Part shown: positions 35,200 to 45,506 of the stretch, one piece after another
Layout of the letters: each line of letters begins with the position of its first letter
Numbering within the stretch: position 1 is the stretch's first letter
Source: Streptomyces sp. NRRL F-5630
Lineage (GTDB): Bacteria; Actinomycetota; Actinomycetes; Streptomycetales; Streptomycetaceae
Length of the DNA: 64,000 nucleotides
Reading direction: 5' to 3'
Assembly (NCBI RefSeq): GCF_000719475.1
Contig: NZ_JOGO01000011.1
Span: 51,733 to 115,732 of the forward strand
Notes under the pieces: model-generated
Databases searched by the model: none
Seen by the model: the letters and a program-made list of their open reading frames with translations, nothing else
What the model was told of the DNA's origin: nothing
Made by a program: the position numbers and the translations under genes

Positions 35200-35330
35200 A
35201 GCGCGTCCTCCCCTGCCACCAAGATCGTCGGAGAAGAGGACGCCCCCGCACCACCGAGGAGTTCCCCTCTTCGCGTCTCGCCCCCGGACGGCGCCGCGAG
35301 ACGCGAACGCGCTGATCAAGTCCCGTTCCC

Positions 35331-36698
<1,368 letters not shown>

Positions 36699-36863
36699 GG
36701 GACACTCCTCAAAAGACGGACGTCGTCGTCCGTCCGGGAACGGGGGACGTGCGGGAGAACGGGGAAGGGCGGAAGGGAACGGCGGAGGTGGGGGCGCGCG
36801 GCCCGTCCCGCGCGCCGGGGGTCTCCCCCCAGTGTGCGGGACGGGCCGGAAAGCGGCACGAAA

Positions 36864-36898
36864 GGCCCGTACCCGGCGTACCGGAACCCGTACGGGCC
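36864..36898 (-). terminator. Hairpin downstream of glyA
   Basis: ggcccgtac (36864-36872) and gtacgggcc (36890-36898) are exact complements, with an inner ccgg/ccgg pairing in the 17-nt loop. It lies just past the glyA stop and may end or attenuate transcription before sdaA. Confidence 0.6.
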
Positions 36899-36930
36899 GG
36901 GGAGCGAGCCCCCGGGAACCGTGCCGGGAC

Positions 36931-38199
36931 TCAGGCGCCCAGCGCCGGGTACAGCGGGTGCTTGTCGGTGAGCGCCGTCACCCGGGCACGCAGCGCCGCC
37001 GCGTCGTAGCCCGGCTTGAGGGCCTCGGCGATGATGTCGGCGACCTCGGTGAAGTCCGCCGCGCCGAAACCGCGCGTCGCGAGCGCCGGGGTCCCGATGC
37101 GCAGGCCCGAGGTGACCATCGGCGGCCGCGGGTCGTTCGGGACCGCGTTGCGGTTGACGGTGATGCCGACCTCGTGGAGACGGTCCTCGGCCTGCTGGCC
37201 GTCCAGCTCCGAGTGGCGCAGGTCGACGAGGACGAGGTGCACGTCCGTACCGCCGGAGAGGACCGAGACGCCGTGCTCGGCGACATCGGCCGCGACGAGG
37301 CGCTCCGCGAGGATGCGCGCGCCCTCCAGGGTCCGCGCCTGGCGGTCCTTGAAGTCCTCCGAGGCCGCGACCTTGAAGGCCACCGCCTTGCCCGCGATCA
37401 CGTGCTCCAGCGGGCCGCCCTGCTGACCGGGGAAGACCGCCGAGTTGATCTTCTTCGCCAGCTCGGCCGTGGACAGGATCACGCCACCGCGCGGGCCGCC
37501 GAGCGTCTTGTGCGTCGTCGTCGTGACGACGTGCGCGTGCGGCACCGGCGAGGGGTGCAGACCGGCGGCGACGAGCCCGGCGAAGTGCGCCATGTCGACC
37601 ATGAGGTACGCGCCGACCTCGTCCGCGATCCGGCGGAACGCGGCGAAGTCGAGCTGACGCGGGTACGCCGACCAGCCGGCCACGATGAGCTTCGGCCGCG
37701 CCTCCCGGGCCAGCTTCTCGACCTGATCCATGTCGACCCGGCCGGTCTCCTCGTCCACGTGGTACGCGACGACGTCGTAGAGCTTGCCGGAGAAGTTGAT
37801 CTTCATGCCGTGGGTCAGGTGACCGCCGTGGGCCAGGTTCAGGCCCATGATCGTGTCGCCCGGCTTGAGCAGCGCGAACATCGCGGCGGCGTTCGCCTGC
37901 GCGCCCGAGTGGGGCTGGACATTGGCGTGCTCGGCGCCGAAGAGCGCCTTGACCCGGTCGATCGCGAGCTGCTCGACCACGTCGACGTGCTCGCAGCCGC
38001 CGTAGTAGCGGCGCCCCGGGTAGCCCTCGGCGTACTTGTTGGTGAGGACCGAGCCCTGCGCCTCCATGACGGCGACGGGGGCGAAGTTCTCGGAGGCGAT
38101 CATCTCCAGCGTCGACTGCTGGCGGTGCAGCTCGGCGTCGACCGCCGAGGCCACCTCGGGGTCGAGTTCGTGAAGCGGGGTGTTGAGGAGCGAAGACAA
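36931..38199 (-). CDS. glyA: Serine hydroxymethyltransferase
   Basis: 422-residue PLP enzyme that interconverts serine and glycine with tetrahydrofolate. The PLP lysine is Lys231 in [21 protein letters not shown] (~35-41) and [10 protein letters not shown] (~59-68) are further family motifs. The start is TTG at 38199, with AGGGA 8 nt upstream; the residues after it ([23 protein letters not shown]) match GlyA N-termini, so the rare start is well supported. It follows gcvH by 47 nt. Confidence 0.96.
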   Translation of the reverse strand: MSSLLNTPLHELDPEVASAVDAELHRQQSTLEMIASENFAPVAVMEAQGSVLTNKYAEGYPGRRYYGGCEHVDVVEQLAIDRVKALFGAEHANVQPHSGAQANAAAMFALLKPGDTIMGLNLAHGGHLTHGMKINFSGKLYDVVAYHVDEETGRVDMDQVEKLAREARPKLIVAGWSAYPRQLDFAAFRRIADEVGAYLMVDMAHFAGLVAAGLHPSPVPHAHVVTTTTHKTLGGPRGGVILSTAELAKKINSAVFPGQQGGPLEHVIAGKAVAFKVAASEDFKDRQARTLEGARILAERLVAADVAEHGVSVLSGGTDVHLVLVDLRHSELDGQQAEDRLHEVGITVNRNAVPNDPRPPMVTSGLRIGTPALATRGFGAADFTEVADIIAEALKPGYDAAALRARVTALTDKHPLYPALGA

Positions 38200-38246
38200 G
38201 AGTTCAGTCCCTATCGTGCGTCGTCTCGTACGTCGTCCGTGCGCCG

Positions 38247-38630
38247 TCAGTCGTCGGAGCCCGCGAAGGCCGCGTACTCCTCGGCGCTCAGCAGGTCGCC
38301 GGGCTCCTCGCTGACGCGCACCTTGAAGAGCCAGCCGCCCTCGAAGGGGGCCGAGTTGACGAGCGAGGGGTCCTCGACGACATCAGGGTTGACCTCGGTG
38401 ACCTCACCGTTGACGGGCGAGTACAGATCGCTCACCGACTTCGTCGACTCCAGCTCGCCGCAGGTCTCGCCGGCCGCGACGCTGTCACCGACCTCGGGGA
38501 GCTGCGCGTAGACGACGTCACCGAGCTGACCGGCGGCGTACGCCGTGATGCCGACGGTCGAGACACCGTCCTCGGCGGCCGACAGCCACTCGTGCTCTTT
38601 GCTGTACCGCAGGTTCGTGGGGTTGCTCAT
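38247..38630 (-). CDS. gcvH: Glycine cleavage system H protein
   Basis: 127-residue lipoyl carrier of the glycine cleavage complex. The lipoylated lysine is Lys64 in [18 protein letters not shown] at 38630 follows AGGAGA at about 10 nt. It shuttles the aminomethyl group between P protein (not encoded in this window) and GcvT. It lies 211 nt after gcvT, before glyA. Confidence 0.97.
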   Translation of the reverse strand: MSNPTNLRYSKEHEWLSAAEDGVSTVGITAYAAGQLGDVVYAQLPEVGDSVAAGETCGELESTKSVSDLYSPVNGEVTEVNPDVVEDPSLVNSAPFEGGWLFKVRVSEEPGDLLSAEEYAAFAGSDD

Positions 38631-38841
38631 GGCCTGAATTCTCCTGTACGCGGGGGAGTGGTGGGAAAAGGGGGTGCGGAGGGACGGGGCGGGGAGGCGC
38701 CGGGGCCGGAGTGGGTCGCACGGGCGGCGCGCGCTCCCGTCACGCTTCTGGCACGGGCCGGGCGGACCCGGCGGACCGAGAGCCGCACGCGCGGCGGACC
38801 CGGGGGCCGCACGCGCGCGGCGGGACCGGCGACCCGCGGCG

Positions 38842-39981
38842 CTACTTCTGCCGCTTGTAGAAGGGCAGCGCCACGACCTCGTACGGCTCGTGCTTGCCCC
38901 GGATGTCGACGCCGACGCCCTCCGTGCCCGGCGCGGCGTGCGCGGCGTCCACGTAGGCCATCGCGATCGGCTTGCCGAGGGTCGGGGACGGGGCACCCGA
39001 GGTGACCTCGCCGACGACCTGCCCGTCCGCCACGACCGCGTACCCGGCGCGCGGCACCCGGCGCCCCGTCGCGATCAGCCCGACGAGCTTGCGCGGCGGG
39101 GTGCTCGCGGCCTTCTCCGCCGCGGCCTCCAGCGCCTCACGGCCGACGAAACGACCCTCGTTCGACGTCTTCTCGAACTTGACGACGCGCCCGAGACCCG
39201 CGTCGAACGGCGTGAGCGACGTGCTCAGCTCGTGCCCGTACAGCGGCATCCCGGCCTCCAGGCGCAGCGTGTCGCGGCAGGCGAGCCCGCACGGCACCAT
39301 CCCGGACCCGGTCCCGGCGGCGAAGAGCGCGCCCCACAGCTTCGGCGCGTCGGCGGGCGCGCAGAACAGCTCGAAACCGTCCTCGCCCGTGTAGCCGGTG
39401 CGCGCGATCATGACCTCGACACCGCCGACGGAACCCGGCAGGCCCGCGTAGTACTTGAGCCCGTCGAGGTCCGCGTCGGTGATCTTCGCGAGGACGCCCG
39501 CCGCCGCCGGACCCTGCACGGCGAGGAGCGCGTACGCGTCCCTGTCGTCGCGCACCTCGGCGTCGAAACCGGCCGCGCGCTCGCGCAGCGCGTCCAGGAC
39601 GGTCTGCGCGTTGGAGGCGTTGGCGACGACGAGGTAGGTGTCGGCGGCGGTGCGGTAGACGATGAGGTCGTCCAGGATGCCGCCGTCCTCGCGGCAGATC
39701 ATCGTGTAACGGGCCCGGCCCTCCTTCACGGAGCCGATGTTGCCGACGAGCGCGAAGTCGAGCAGATCGACGGCCTGCGGGCCCGTGACGGTGATCTCGC
39801 CCATGTGGGAGAGGTCGAAGAGCCCGGCGCGCTCGCGCACCGCCGTGTGCTCCTCGCGCTCGCTGCCGTAGCGCAGCGGCATGTCCCAGCCCGCGAAGTC
39901 GGTCATCGTCGCGCCGAGCGCGCGGTGCGCGGCGTCGAGCGCGGTCTTGCGGAGGGGGGCGGTGTCTGGCGTGTCGCTCAT
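38842..39981 (-). CDS. gcvT: Aminomethyltransferase (glycine cleavage T protein)
   Basis: 379-residue T protein that transfers the methylene unit to tetrahydrofolate. Recognisable parts are [21 protein letters not shown] near residue 20, [15 protein letters not shown], and [14 protein letters not shown] in the middle; the C-terminal barrel has [10 protein letters not shown]. The catalytic Asp region (FDLSHMGE) is intact. ATG at 39981 follows GGGAG at 8 nt. A tandem glycine riboswitch precedes it, so expression should rise with glycine. First gene of gcvT-gcvH-glyA-sdaA. Confidence 0.96.
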   Translation of the reverse strand: MSDTPDTAPLRKTALDAAHRALGATMTDFAGWDMPLRYGSEREEHTAVRERAGLFDLSHMGEITVTGPQAVDLLDFALVGNIGSVKEGRARYTMICREDGGILDDLIVYRTAADTYLVVANASNAQTVLDALRERAAGFDAEVRDDRDAYALLAVQGPAAAGVLAKITDADLDGLKYYAGLPGSVGGVEVMIARTGYTGEDGFELFCAPADAPKLWGALFAAGTGSGMVPCGLACRDTLRLEAGMPLYGHELSTSLTPFDAGLGRVVKFEKTSNEGRFVGREALEAAAEKAASTPPRKLVGLIATGRRVPRAGYAVVADGQVVGEVTSGAPSPTLGKPIAMAYVDAAHAAPGTEGVGVDIRGKHEPYEVVALPFYKRQK

Positions 39982-40011
39982 GCGGTCGGCTCCCAGAAAC
40001 GAGACGGGCGA

Positions 40012-40226
40012 GGTGGTTCCTCCCCATCTGTCATCGGGACCTGAGAGGTTCGCCATGACCCGCGCGCGGCGGGCGGACTTGCACCGTGGGTGGGACCGGT
40101 CGCCCGGCCCGCTTTTCAGATGTGCCTCGCCCGCGCGGTATCGGGGCCTGAGAGATTCAAGGGAGGGACTTGCTCCTTCGGCGCCCCGGAGCGGCTGTGC
40201 GGCTCCCGGGACTCTCCCGCGCGGAT
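40012..40226 (-). ncRNA. Tandem glycine riboswitch upstream of gcvT
   Basis: Read on the minus strand, the leader contains two glycine aptamers. Aptamer 1 has GGGAGAG (near 40215), GCCGAAGGAGCAA (near 40175) and TCTCTCAGGCCCCGAT (near 40150). Aptamer 2 is enclosed by CATCTG (near 40120) pairing with CAGATG (near 40028), and has ACGGTGCAAG and CCTCTCAGGTCCCGATGACAG. These blocks are the classic conserved cores. The second aptamer ends about 35 nt before gcvT. Such switches turn on glycine cleavage genes when glycine binds. Boundaries are approximate. Confidence 0.92.
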
Positions 40227-40479
40227 TCAAGCGGCCGTTATGAGGTTGTCCAGCCGACGGGCCGAAGGCTGCCGGGCTGGGGAGCAGCGGTGGATCGCCG
40301 CCATCATCGCACGCCGCCCCGGGCGACAGAAGGGGCATCCCGCCGCCCGTCCGCGAGGTAGGTCACTCCGGGGTTCCCGCACCCCCGCGCTGGGCATTTT
40401 CCCGGTGGTCCGCATTACCTTCTCTTTACTCTGGAGAGCGTGCGGCGGGCGGACCGCCGGCACGCGGGGAGGAAGCGCG
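40227..40479. promoter_or_regulatory. Divergent promoter region gcvT / P-loop gene
   Basis: Should contain both promoters. No unambiguous boxes, but the stretch around 40390-40440 is AT-richer (ggcattttcc, attaccttctctttactc) than its surroundings and may hold the plus-strand promoter. Confidence 0.35.
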
Positions 40480-41343
40480 ATGCGGCAGCAGACCGGCACG
40501 GAGCGTGGCGACGCGGGAGAGCACCCGGGGGCGGCGGTGTGCCCGGGGGTGGGGGAGCGGGGGAGCGGTGGTACGGGCGGGTCGGGGGGACAGGGGGGTG
40601 CGGCCGTGCCCGGCCGGGCGGGGGGCTGCTCCGGTACAGCGGGAGTGGACGCGTACGTCGCGGACGGGCCCGCGCGCCGGGCCGCGCCCCTCGTCCTGGA
40701 CCTGCGCCACGGTGCCCCGTACACCGCCCGGCGGCTGCGGTTCGGCGAGGGCGACCTGGTGGCCGTCTCCGGGCTTCCCGGAAGTGGCAAGTCGACGCTC
40801 CTCGCCCGCCACGCGGCCGCCCGCGTCCTCGACTCGCAGGACACCCGCGAACGCTGGGCGGCCCGGCTGCCCACCCTGCCCTACGCCCTGTACCGGCCGC
40901 TCGTCAGGCTCGACCACTACCGCGTCCTGCTGCGCGCCGCGCTCACCACGCGCCAGAGCCTCCTCGTGCACGACTGCGGGACGCTGCCTTTCGTCCGGGC
41001 CCTGCTCGCCCTCGCCGCGCGACGCCGCGGCACCCGCTTCCACCTGCTCTTCCTCGACGTCTCCCCGCCCCTCGCCCGCGCCGGGCAGCGCGCACGGGGA
41101 CGCGAGGTGAGCCGCTACGCCTTCGCCCGCCACCGCAGGGCCGCGAGCAGACTGCGCGCCCGCGCCGCCCGCGGGCTGCTCCCGCGCGGCTGCGCCCGCC
41201 TCGTCCTCCTCGACCGCGAGGCCGCGGCGCGACTGGCCGGCCTCGACTTCGTACCCCCGGCGGGCCCCCGAGCCGTACCGCCCGCCGCACCGCCCACGGC
41301 GCCCCCCGCGCTGCCGGGACCGCGTCCCGCGGCCGGCGGCTGA
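40480..41343 (+). CDS. P-loop ATP-binding protein (AAA_33/kinase-like)
   Basis: 287-residue protein. ATG at 40480 follows GGGGAGGA at about 6 nt. Residues 1-75 are Gly-rich and low in complexity. Walker A GLPGSGKST is at ~102, followed by SQDTRERW and LVHDCGTLPFVRALLALAARRRG, whose layout fits nucleotide-dependent kinases or the zeta-toxin/AAA_33 group. A basic RHRRAASRLRARAARG segment and a Pro/Ala-rich tail close the protein. No partner antitoxin is seen, so a toxin reading is not supported. It diverges from the glycine cleavage genes and precedes sseB. Confidence 0.8.
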   Translation: MRQQTGTERGDAGEHPGAAVCPGVGERGSGGTGGSGGQGGAAVPGRAGGCSGTAGVDAYVADGPARRAAPLVLDLRHGAPYTARRLRFGEGDLVAVSGLPGSGKSTLLARHAAARVLDSQDTRERWAARLPTLPYALYRPLVRLDHYRVLLRAALTTRQSLLVHDCGTLPFVRALLALAARRRGTRFHLLFLDVSPPLARAGQRARGREVSRYAFARHRRAASRLRARAARGLLPRGCARLVLLDREAAARLAGLDFVPPAGPRAVPPAAPPTAPPALPGPRPAAGG

Positions 41344-41483
41344 GCGGCGCCGATCCCGGGCCGCCTGTCGGCGCCGCGCGCTACAGTGCGCCCGCAAGCA
41401 GCGAACGACAGCGGCCCCGCGTACCGCGGCGGCCCTGGGAACGACAGCGGGTCAGGCACCCGCCGGCACAGGGTGGGAAGAGG

Positions 41484-42254
41484 ATGAACGTTCCGGCACA
41501 GACGACGGCCGAGACCGCGCCGTACGGCGGATGGCCGGGCAACGAGCTGGAGCAGGTGCTCGTCGCCTCGCTCGGCGTGCCGGGCGCGGGCGGGCGCATC
41601 GTCGAGACGCTCGGGCGCGCCACTATATGGGTGCCGCTGCCCAAGGGCGGCGGCCCCGAGAGCATGGCGCTCGACCTCCCGGCGGTCGAGCTGGACGGTC
41701 AGGCGTACGTGGCCGTGTTCAGCTCGCAGCAGCAACTGCTCGGCGTCATGGGCACGTACACGCCCTTCGCCGAAGTGCCCGCGATCGACTTCGCGCGCGG
41801 ACTGCCCGCGCAACTCGGCATCCTTCTCAACCCCGAGGGCACCGTCACCGTGCCCCTGCCCCCGCCCGCCGTCGCCGAACTGTGCCGCGCGGGACGCACG
41901 GTGCTCGACGGGCCCGGCGGCGGCGGCCGGGTGCGGTTGCGCGAACCGGACTGGCAGGTGGACCCGGTGGACTTCTTGAGCGCCGCTGCCGAGGAGTTCG
42001 CCGCGACGGGGCTCGTCCGCACCGCCCGCCGCTGCCTCGCCGAGGTCGAGGACCAGCCGCCCTCCCTCTTCGTGGGCGTGGAGCTGAGCGACCCGGCGGG
42101 CGGTGAGGCGGTGCTCGACGCGCTCGGGCGCGCGCTCGGCCGCGTCCCCGTCGCCTGGCCGGTCAACCTCATCCTCCTCGACGTGGCCCAGGACCCGGTC
42201 GCCGACTGGCTGCGGGCGCGGGTACGCCCCTTCCACCAGGCCGCCGGGTACTGA
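41484..42254 (+). CDS. sseB: SseB-family protein 1
   Basis: 256-residue protein of the 'enhanced serine sensitivity' family. It has the N-terminal SseB domain (IWVPLPKGGG, LPAVELDGQAYVAVFSSQQQLLGVMG) and a C-terminal SseB_C-like domain (VGVELSDPAGGEAVLDALGRALGRVP, DPVADWLRARVRPFHQ). ATG at 41484 follows GGGAAGAGG closely. In E. coli, SseB overproduction gives serine sensitivity; the molecular role is unknown. Its position next to serine/glycine catabolic genes is notable. A second paralog follows. Confidence 0.85.
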   Translation: MNVPAQTTAETAPYGGWPGNELEQVLVASLGVPGAGGRIVETLGRATIWVPLPKGGGPESMALDLPAVELDGQAYVAVFSSQQQLLGVMGTYTPFAEVPAIDFARGLPAQLGILLNPEGTVTVPLPPPAVAELCRAGRTVLDGPGGGGRVRLREPDWQVDPVDFLSAAAEEFAATGLVRTARRCLAEVEDQPPSLFVGVELSDPAGGEAVLDALGRALGRVPVAWPVNLILLDVAQDPVADWLRARVRPFHQAAGY

Positions 42255-42494
42255 GCGGGCTGGGTCCGCGCGCGGACCGGTCGGCGGGCCGGACTGGTTT
42301 GATGGGAGGTCGCGCGGGGCTCCGGTGCGGGGTTCGCGGGGCGTCGGCGCAGAGCTGCGCGGGCTTTCGGCGCGGGGTCGCGCGGGGTTTCCGCGCGGGG
42401 CTTCGGCACGAGGTCGCGCGCGGCGCGGCACTGCGCTCCGGGACAGGGGCCAGTACGGTGGGTCGGTCGATTCACGACGAAGGGGCGGTCACAG
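42255..42494 (+). repeat. Degenerate GC-rich repeats between sseB genes
   Basis: From about 42307 to 42440 the sequence repeats loose variants of cggcgcggggtcgcgcgggg with roughly 20-25-nt periodicity. No gene is seen. The ribosome-binding site of the next gene lies at its end. Confidence 0.5.
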
Positions 42495-43379
42495 GTGAGT
42501 GCGTCGGGCACGGCGGCCGGGGGCGAGCTCCCGGGCCGCACGCGGCCGGGGACGGGGGAGCACCTCGAAGAGACGTTGCGGCAGGTCGTACCGGGCCGCT
42601 TCGACTCCTACGAGGCGCTGTTGCACGCCCTCGCCACGAGCAGCGTCCACATGCTGCTCTTCTCCGGCACCCCGGGCTCGCCCGAGGCGCGCTACGGCTC
42701 CATGGAGGTGGCCGGGCACTCCTACGCCCCCTGTGTCACCTCGCCCGGCGAACTCGCGGCGAGCGGCTGGAGCCGCGCGCAGGTCCTGGAGCGTGGCGAG
42801 GCGGTGGCAGCCGCCCTCTACCCCTCGCGCCGGGGCCTGTGGATCAACCCGCACGCGCCCGGCGGCGGCATCGGCATCCCCTGGGCGGACCTGCGCCGCG
42901 TCGCGCTCGGCCCCGCGACGCAGCCGGCCGGACCGCTGCGGCTCGCCGAACCGACCATCGAGCTGCCCCAGTTCTACGCGCTCCTCGCCCAGCAGGCGCA
43001 CCGCACGACCGTCGTCCGCGGCCTGCACCGCGCCTGGGTCCAGCCGACCGCGGGCCTGCCGTGCCTCGCCATCGGCCTCGACCTCTACGAGGAGGGCCCG
43101 CAGTCCGTCGAGGCCGCGCACACGATGCTCCGCCTCTCCTCGACGGCCCTGCCCGAGGACCTCACGGCCATGGCGGTCTCGCTCAAGGACCCGCACGACC
43201 CGCTCGCCCAATGGCTCCGCGAGCGGACCCGCCCGTTCTACACCCGGGAAGCGCACGCGCCGGGGCAGGGGGCGGGACAGATCCCGGGGCAGCTTCCCGG
43301 CCAGGGGGCGGCGGGGCAGGGCCTTGGGCAGGAGCAGGGGTACGGGTATCCGACGCCGTATGCGGGGCCGCAGGGCTGA
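42495..43379 (+). CDS. SseB-family protein 2
   Basis: 294-residue paralog of the preceding gene. The N-terminal half has the SseB-type core (LHALATSSVHMLLFSGTPGSPEARYGSMEVAGHSYAP is the divergent part; GLWINPHAPGGGIGIPWADL and FYALLAQQAHRTTVVRGLHRAWVQP match the family layout). The C-terminal half repeats the ending DPHDPLAQWLRERTRPFYT seen in paralog 1 as DPVADWLRARVRPFHQ. The last ~45 residues are Gly/Gln/Pro-rich and look disordered. GTG at 42495 has GAAGGGG about 9 nt upstream. Confidence 0.85.
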   Translation: MSASGTAAGGELPGRTRPGTGEHLEETLRQVVPGRFDSYEALLHALATSSVHMLLFSGTPGSPEARYGSMEVAGHSYAPCVTSPGELAASGWSRAQVLERGEAVAAALYPSRRGLWINPHAPGGGIGIPWADLRRVALGPATQPAGPLRLAEPTIELPQFYALLAQQAHRTTVVRGLHRAWVQPTAGLPCLAIGLDLYEEGPQSVEAAHTMLRLSSTALPEDLTAMAVSLKDPHDPLAQWLRERTRPFYTREAHAPGQGAGQIPGQLPGQGAAGQGLGQEQGYGYPTPYAGPQG

Positions 43380-43402
43380 AGGGGCGGGGGCGGGGGCGGG
43401 GC
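43377..43402 (+). repeat. G-quadruplex-like run after SseB 2 stop
   Basis: Four G-runs of 4-5 separated by single C residues begin at the stop codon (ggggcgggggcgggggcggg). The motif would be in the mRNA and could fold into a quadruplex. Confidence 0.6.
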
Positions 43403-43862
43403 GACGGTGGCGGATCTGGGGCGACCTCACACCTCCGGCTCCACCCACAAGGACCTCACGCTCCAGGGCCCCACGCCCCGGGTCCCGTATTCCAGGACCG
43501 CTCCAGGGCCGCTCCGGGGCCCCGCACCTTCGGCCCCACGCCTCGGGCGCCACATCCCTTGGACCGCACACTGCAGGCCCTCACGTTTCAGGGCCCCCGC
43601 GCCCCGGTCCCCACACCCGGGCCGTACACGTTCCGCCCCGGCCCCCGCACTCTGAGGCCCCACGCCTCGGCCCCCGCAACCACCCCCGGGCCCCACGCCG
43701 CGGCCCCTGCAACACCCCAAGCCCCTGCCCCAGGGCCCACGCCCCAGGGCCCACACGCCGTCCCCACGCCCCACCAACAGCCCTGCGGACAGCCCCCTCC
43801 CTCCCGGGGGGCGACCCCAATACCATCCTCCCCCACCCCCCACCCCGCCCTGCCCCCACCGC
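43403..43862 (+). repeat. C-rich degenerate repeat block
   Basis: About 460 nt with strong C-over-G skew on the plus strand and repeated variants of ggccccacgcctcgg (for example at 43531, 43656 and 43689, and ccagggcccac twice near 43731-43755). The end (43831-43860) is almost all C with single-base breaks, so the minus strand has a long G-quadruplex-capable run. Frames open through it are repeat-encoded and I do not call them genes. Confidence 0.6.
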
Positions 43863-43869
43863 GGAAATC

Positions 43870-43948
43870 TGTGGACAACTCCGCACTTCCCCTCCATCGC
43901 CTCACTCCTCCGAGTGAGGCGATGTCGCGTGGCGGCTGTTTATCCACA
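43870..43948. other. Two DnaA-box-like 9-mers around a perfect hairpin
   Basis: tgtggacaa (43870-43878) is TTGTCCACA on the minus strand, the Streptomyces-type DnaA box. ttatccaca (43940-43948) is the E. coli-type consensus on the plus strand. Between them lies a perfect 12-bp stem, 43896-43907 with 43912-43923, and a 4-nt loop. The boxes face each other. The function is unknown. Confidence 0.55.
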
Positions 43949-44445
43949 GCTCGCCCCACCGCGACCCCGAAAGCGCCCCCGGGGTGGTATTGCCTGCCTC
44001 TGCCTCCGTCGCACCTCAAGTGCGCCCCACTGACCCTCTGCACCCCCATGCCCACCTGTCACCCCATGTGCGGTCCTTTGTCGCCCCACTTGGCGGGCGC
44101 CGCGCTCAACTCGTCCAGCATGTGGACGAGTTGCGGGGTGCCCTGAGTCTATTTCGCAGTGATGTCCGACATTGACGCAGGTGGTGCATCGGTGCGCTTT
44201 GCCGGTCATCGAACGAAGTAACTGCCCAGTGTTCGGGTTGCGTTGACCGCTTCGCGGATAACGGTGAAACCGAATACGGATCACGGTTGCGCAACCTTTG
44301 GCCGGAGGGTCTGGTCGCCGCGCATGGGCGGGATGAAGACTTCCGTGCTCAGGGACGGACCGTTCCTGAGTACAACTGTTCGACAGGCCGCTTCGGGCGG
44401 CAAGTGTGGGCCGGCCACCGCCGGTTGAGAGGGGTCGCTGGCACG
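43949..44445 (+). promoter_or_regulatory. Upstream region of peptide ABC operon
   Basis: About 500 nt without a gene. It includes a perfect 11-bp stem at 44107-44117/44123-44133 (caactcgtcca and complement, 5-nt loop) and a perfect 12-bp palindrome ggttgcgcaacc at 44285-44296. G+C falls between about 44140 and 44300, where the operon promoter probably lies; I cannot fix the boxes. Confidence 0.5.
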
Positions 44446-45444
44446 ATGACGGCACCACTGCATGAGCCGGCGGAGATGGCACCCTCGGCCGCCGATCTCA
44501 AGGCCGGCATGCCCAAGGAGAAAGTGCAGGGCCGGTCTCTCGGGAGAATCGCCTGGGAGCGCCTCAAGCGGGACAAACTCGCCCTGAGCGGCGGGGTGAT
44601 CGTCGCCGTCCTGGTCCTCGTGGCGGTCTTCGCGCCGCTCGTCGCGCACCTCTACGGCCAGGACCCGGACTCGTACCACGAGAGCCTCATCGACCCGCTG
44701 TTCTCGACCCCCAAGGGCTCGCTCGGCGGCGTGAGCGGCGACCACTGGCTCGGTGTCGAACCGGTCAACGGCCGCGACATCTTCGCGCGCATCCTCTACG
44801 GCGCGCGGATCTCGCTCCTCGTCGGTTTCCTCTCGGCCCTCGTCGCCGTCGCCCTCGGCACCGTCCTCGGTGTCCTCGCCGGCTACTTCGGCGGCTGGGT
44901 CGACGCGGTCATCAGCCGGGTGATGGACGCGCTGCTCTCGTTCCCGCAGCTTCTCTTCATCATCGCGCTGGTCTCGGTCATGCCCAACAACATGCTGGGG
45001 ATGTCCGGCACGAGCGTCCGCGTCTTCGTGATGATCCTCGTCATCGGCTTCTTCGGCTGGCCCAACGTCGGCCGCGTCGTGCGCGCCCAGACGCTGAGCC
45101 TGCGCGAGCGGGAGTACGTCGAGGCCGCGACGAGCCTCGGCGCGGGCAAGGGCCACATCATCTTCAAGGAACTGATGCCCAACCTCGTGGCGCCGATCAT
45201 CGTCTACACGACGATGATGATCCCCACGAACATCCTCAACGAAGCCGCGCTCAGCTTCCTCGGGGTCGGCGTGAAGCCGCCGTCGTCCTCCTGGGGGCAG
45301 ATGCTCTCCAGCGCGCTGAGCTACTACGAGACCGACCCGATGTACATGGTCGTGCCCGGTGTGGCGATCTTCGTGACCGTCCTCTCCTTCAATCTCCTCG
45401 GCGACGGCGTGCGGGACGCGCTGGACCCCCGGGGCTCCCGCTAA
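44446..45444 (+). CDS. Peptide ABC transporter permease, OppC/DppC type
   Basis: 332-residue inner-membrane permease. A ~35-residue cytosolic leader ([24 protein letters not shown]) precedes TM1 ([21 protein letters not shown]). Five further helices lie after ~110. The EAA loop that docks the ATPase reads [24 protein letters not shown]. The ending [16 protein letters not shown] is the DppC signature. ATG at 44446 has GAGAGGGG about 11 nt upstream. It is the first gene of the operon, ahead of the binding protein, which is an unusual order for this class. Confidence 0.93.
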   Translation: MTAPLHEPAEMAPSAADLKAGMPKEKVQGRSLGRIAWERLKRDKLALSGGVIVAVLVLVAVFAPLVAHLYGQDPDSYHESLIDPLFSTPKGSLGGVSGDHWLGVEPVNGRDIFARILYGARISLLVGFLSALVAVALGTVLGVLAGYFGGWVDAVISRVMDALLSFPQLLFIIALVSVMPNNMLGMSGTSVRVFVMILVIGFFGWPNVGRVVRAQTLSLREREYVEAATSLGAGKGHIIFKELMPNLVAPIIVYTTMMIPTNILNEAALSFLGVGVKPPSSSWGQMLSSALSYYETDPMYMVVPGVAIFVTVLSFNLLGDGVRDALDPRGSR

Positions 45445-45506
45445 TCGCCCAATCCCCGACGGCTCCCGCGTCCGCGGGACGTCAATGACACGGAGGAACC
45501 CAGATC

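Noticed and set aside
40480..41343. Zeta-toxin reading of the P-loop protein
   Set aside because: The P-loop and layout allow it, but there is no antitoxin partner and the toxin-specific residues cannot be confirmed by eye.
42307..42440. Possible CRISPR-like array between sseB genes
   Set aside because: Repeats are degenerate and contiguous with no unique spacers, and no cas genes are present.
43407..43655. Small plus-strand frame in the C-rich block
   Set aside because: Translation follows the DNA repeats, no ribosome-binding site, and no similarity that I recognise.
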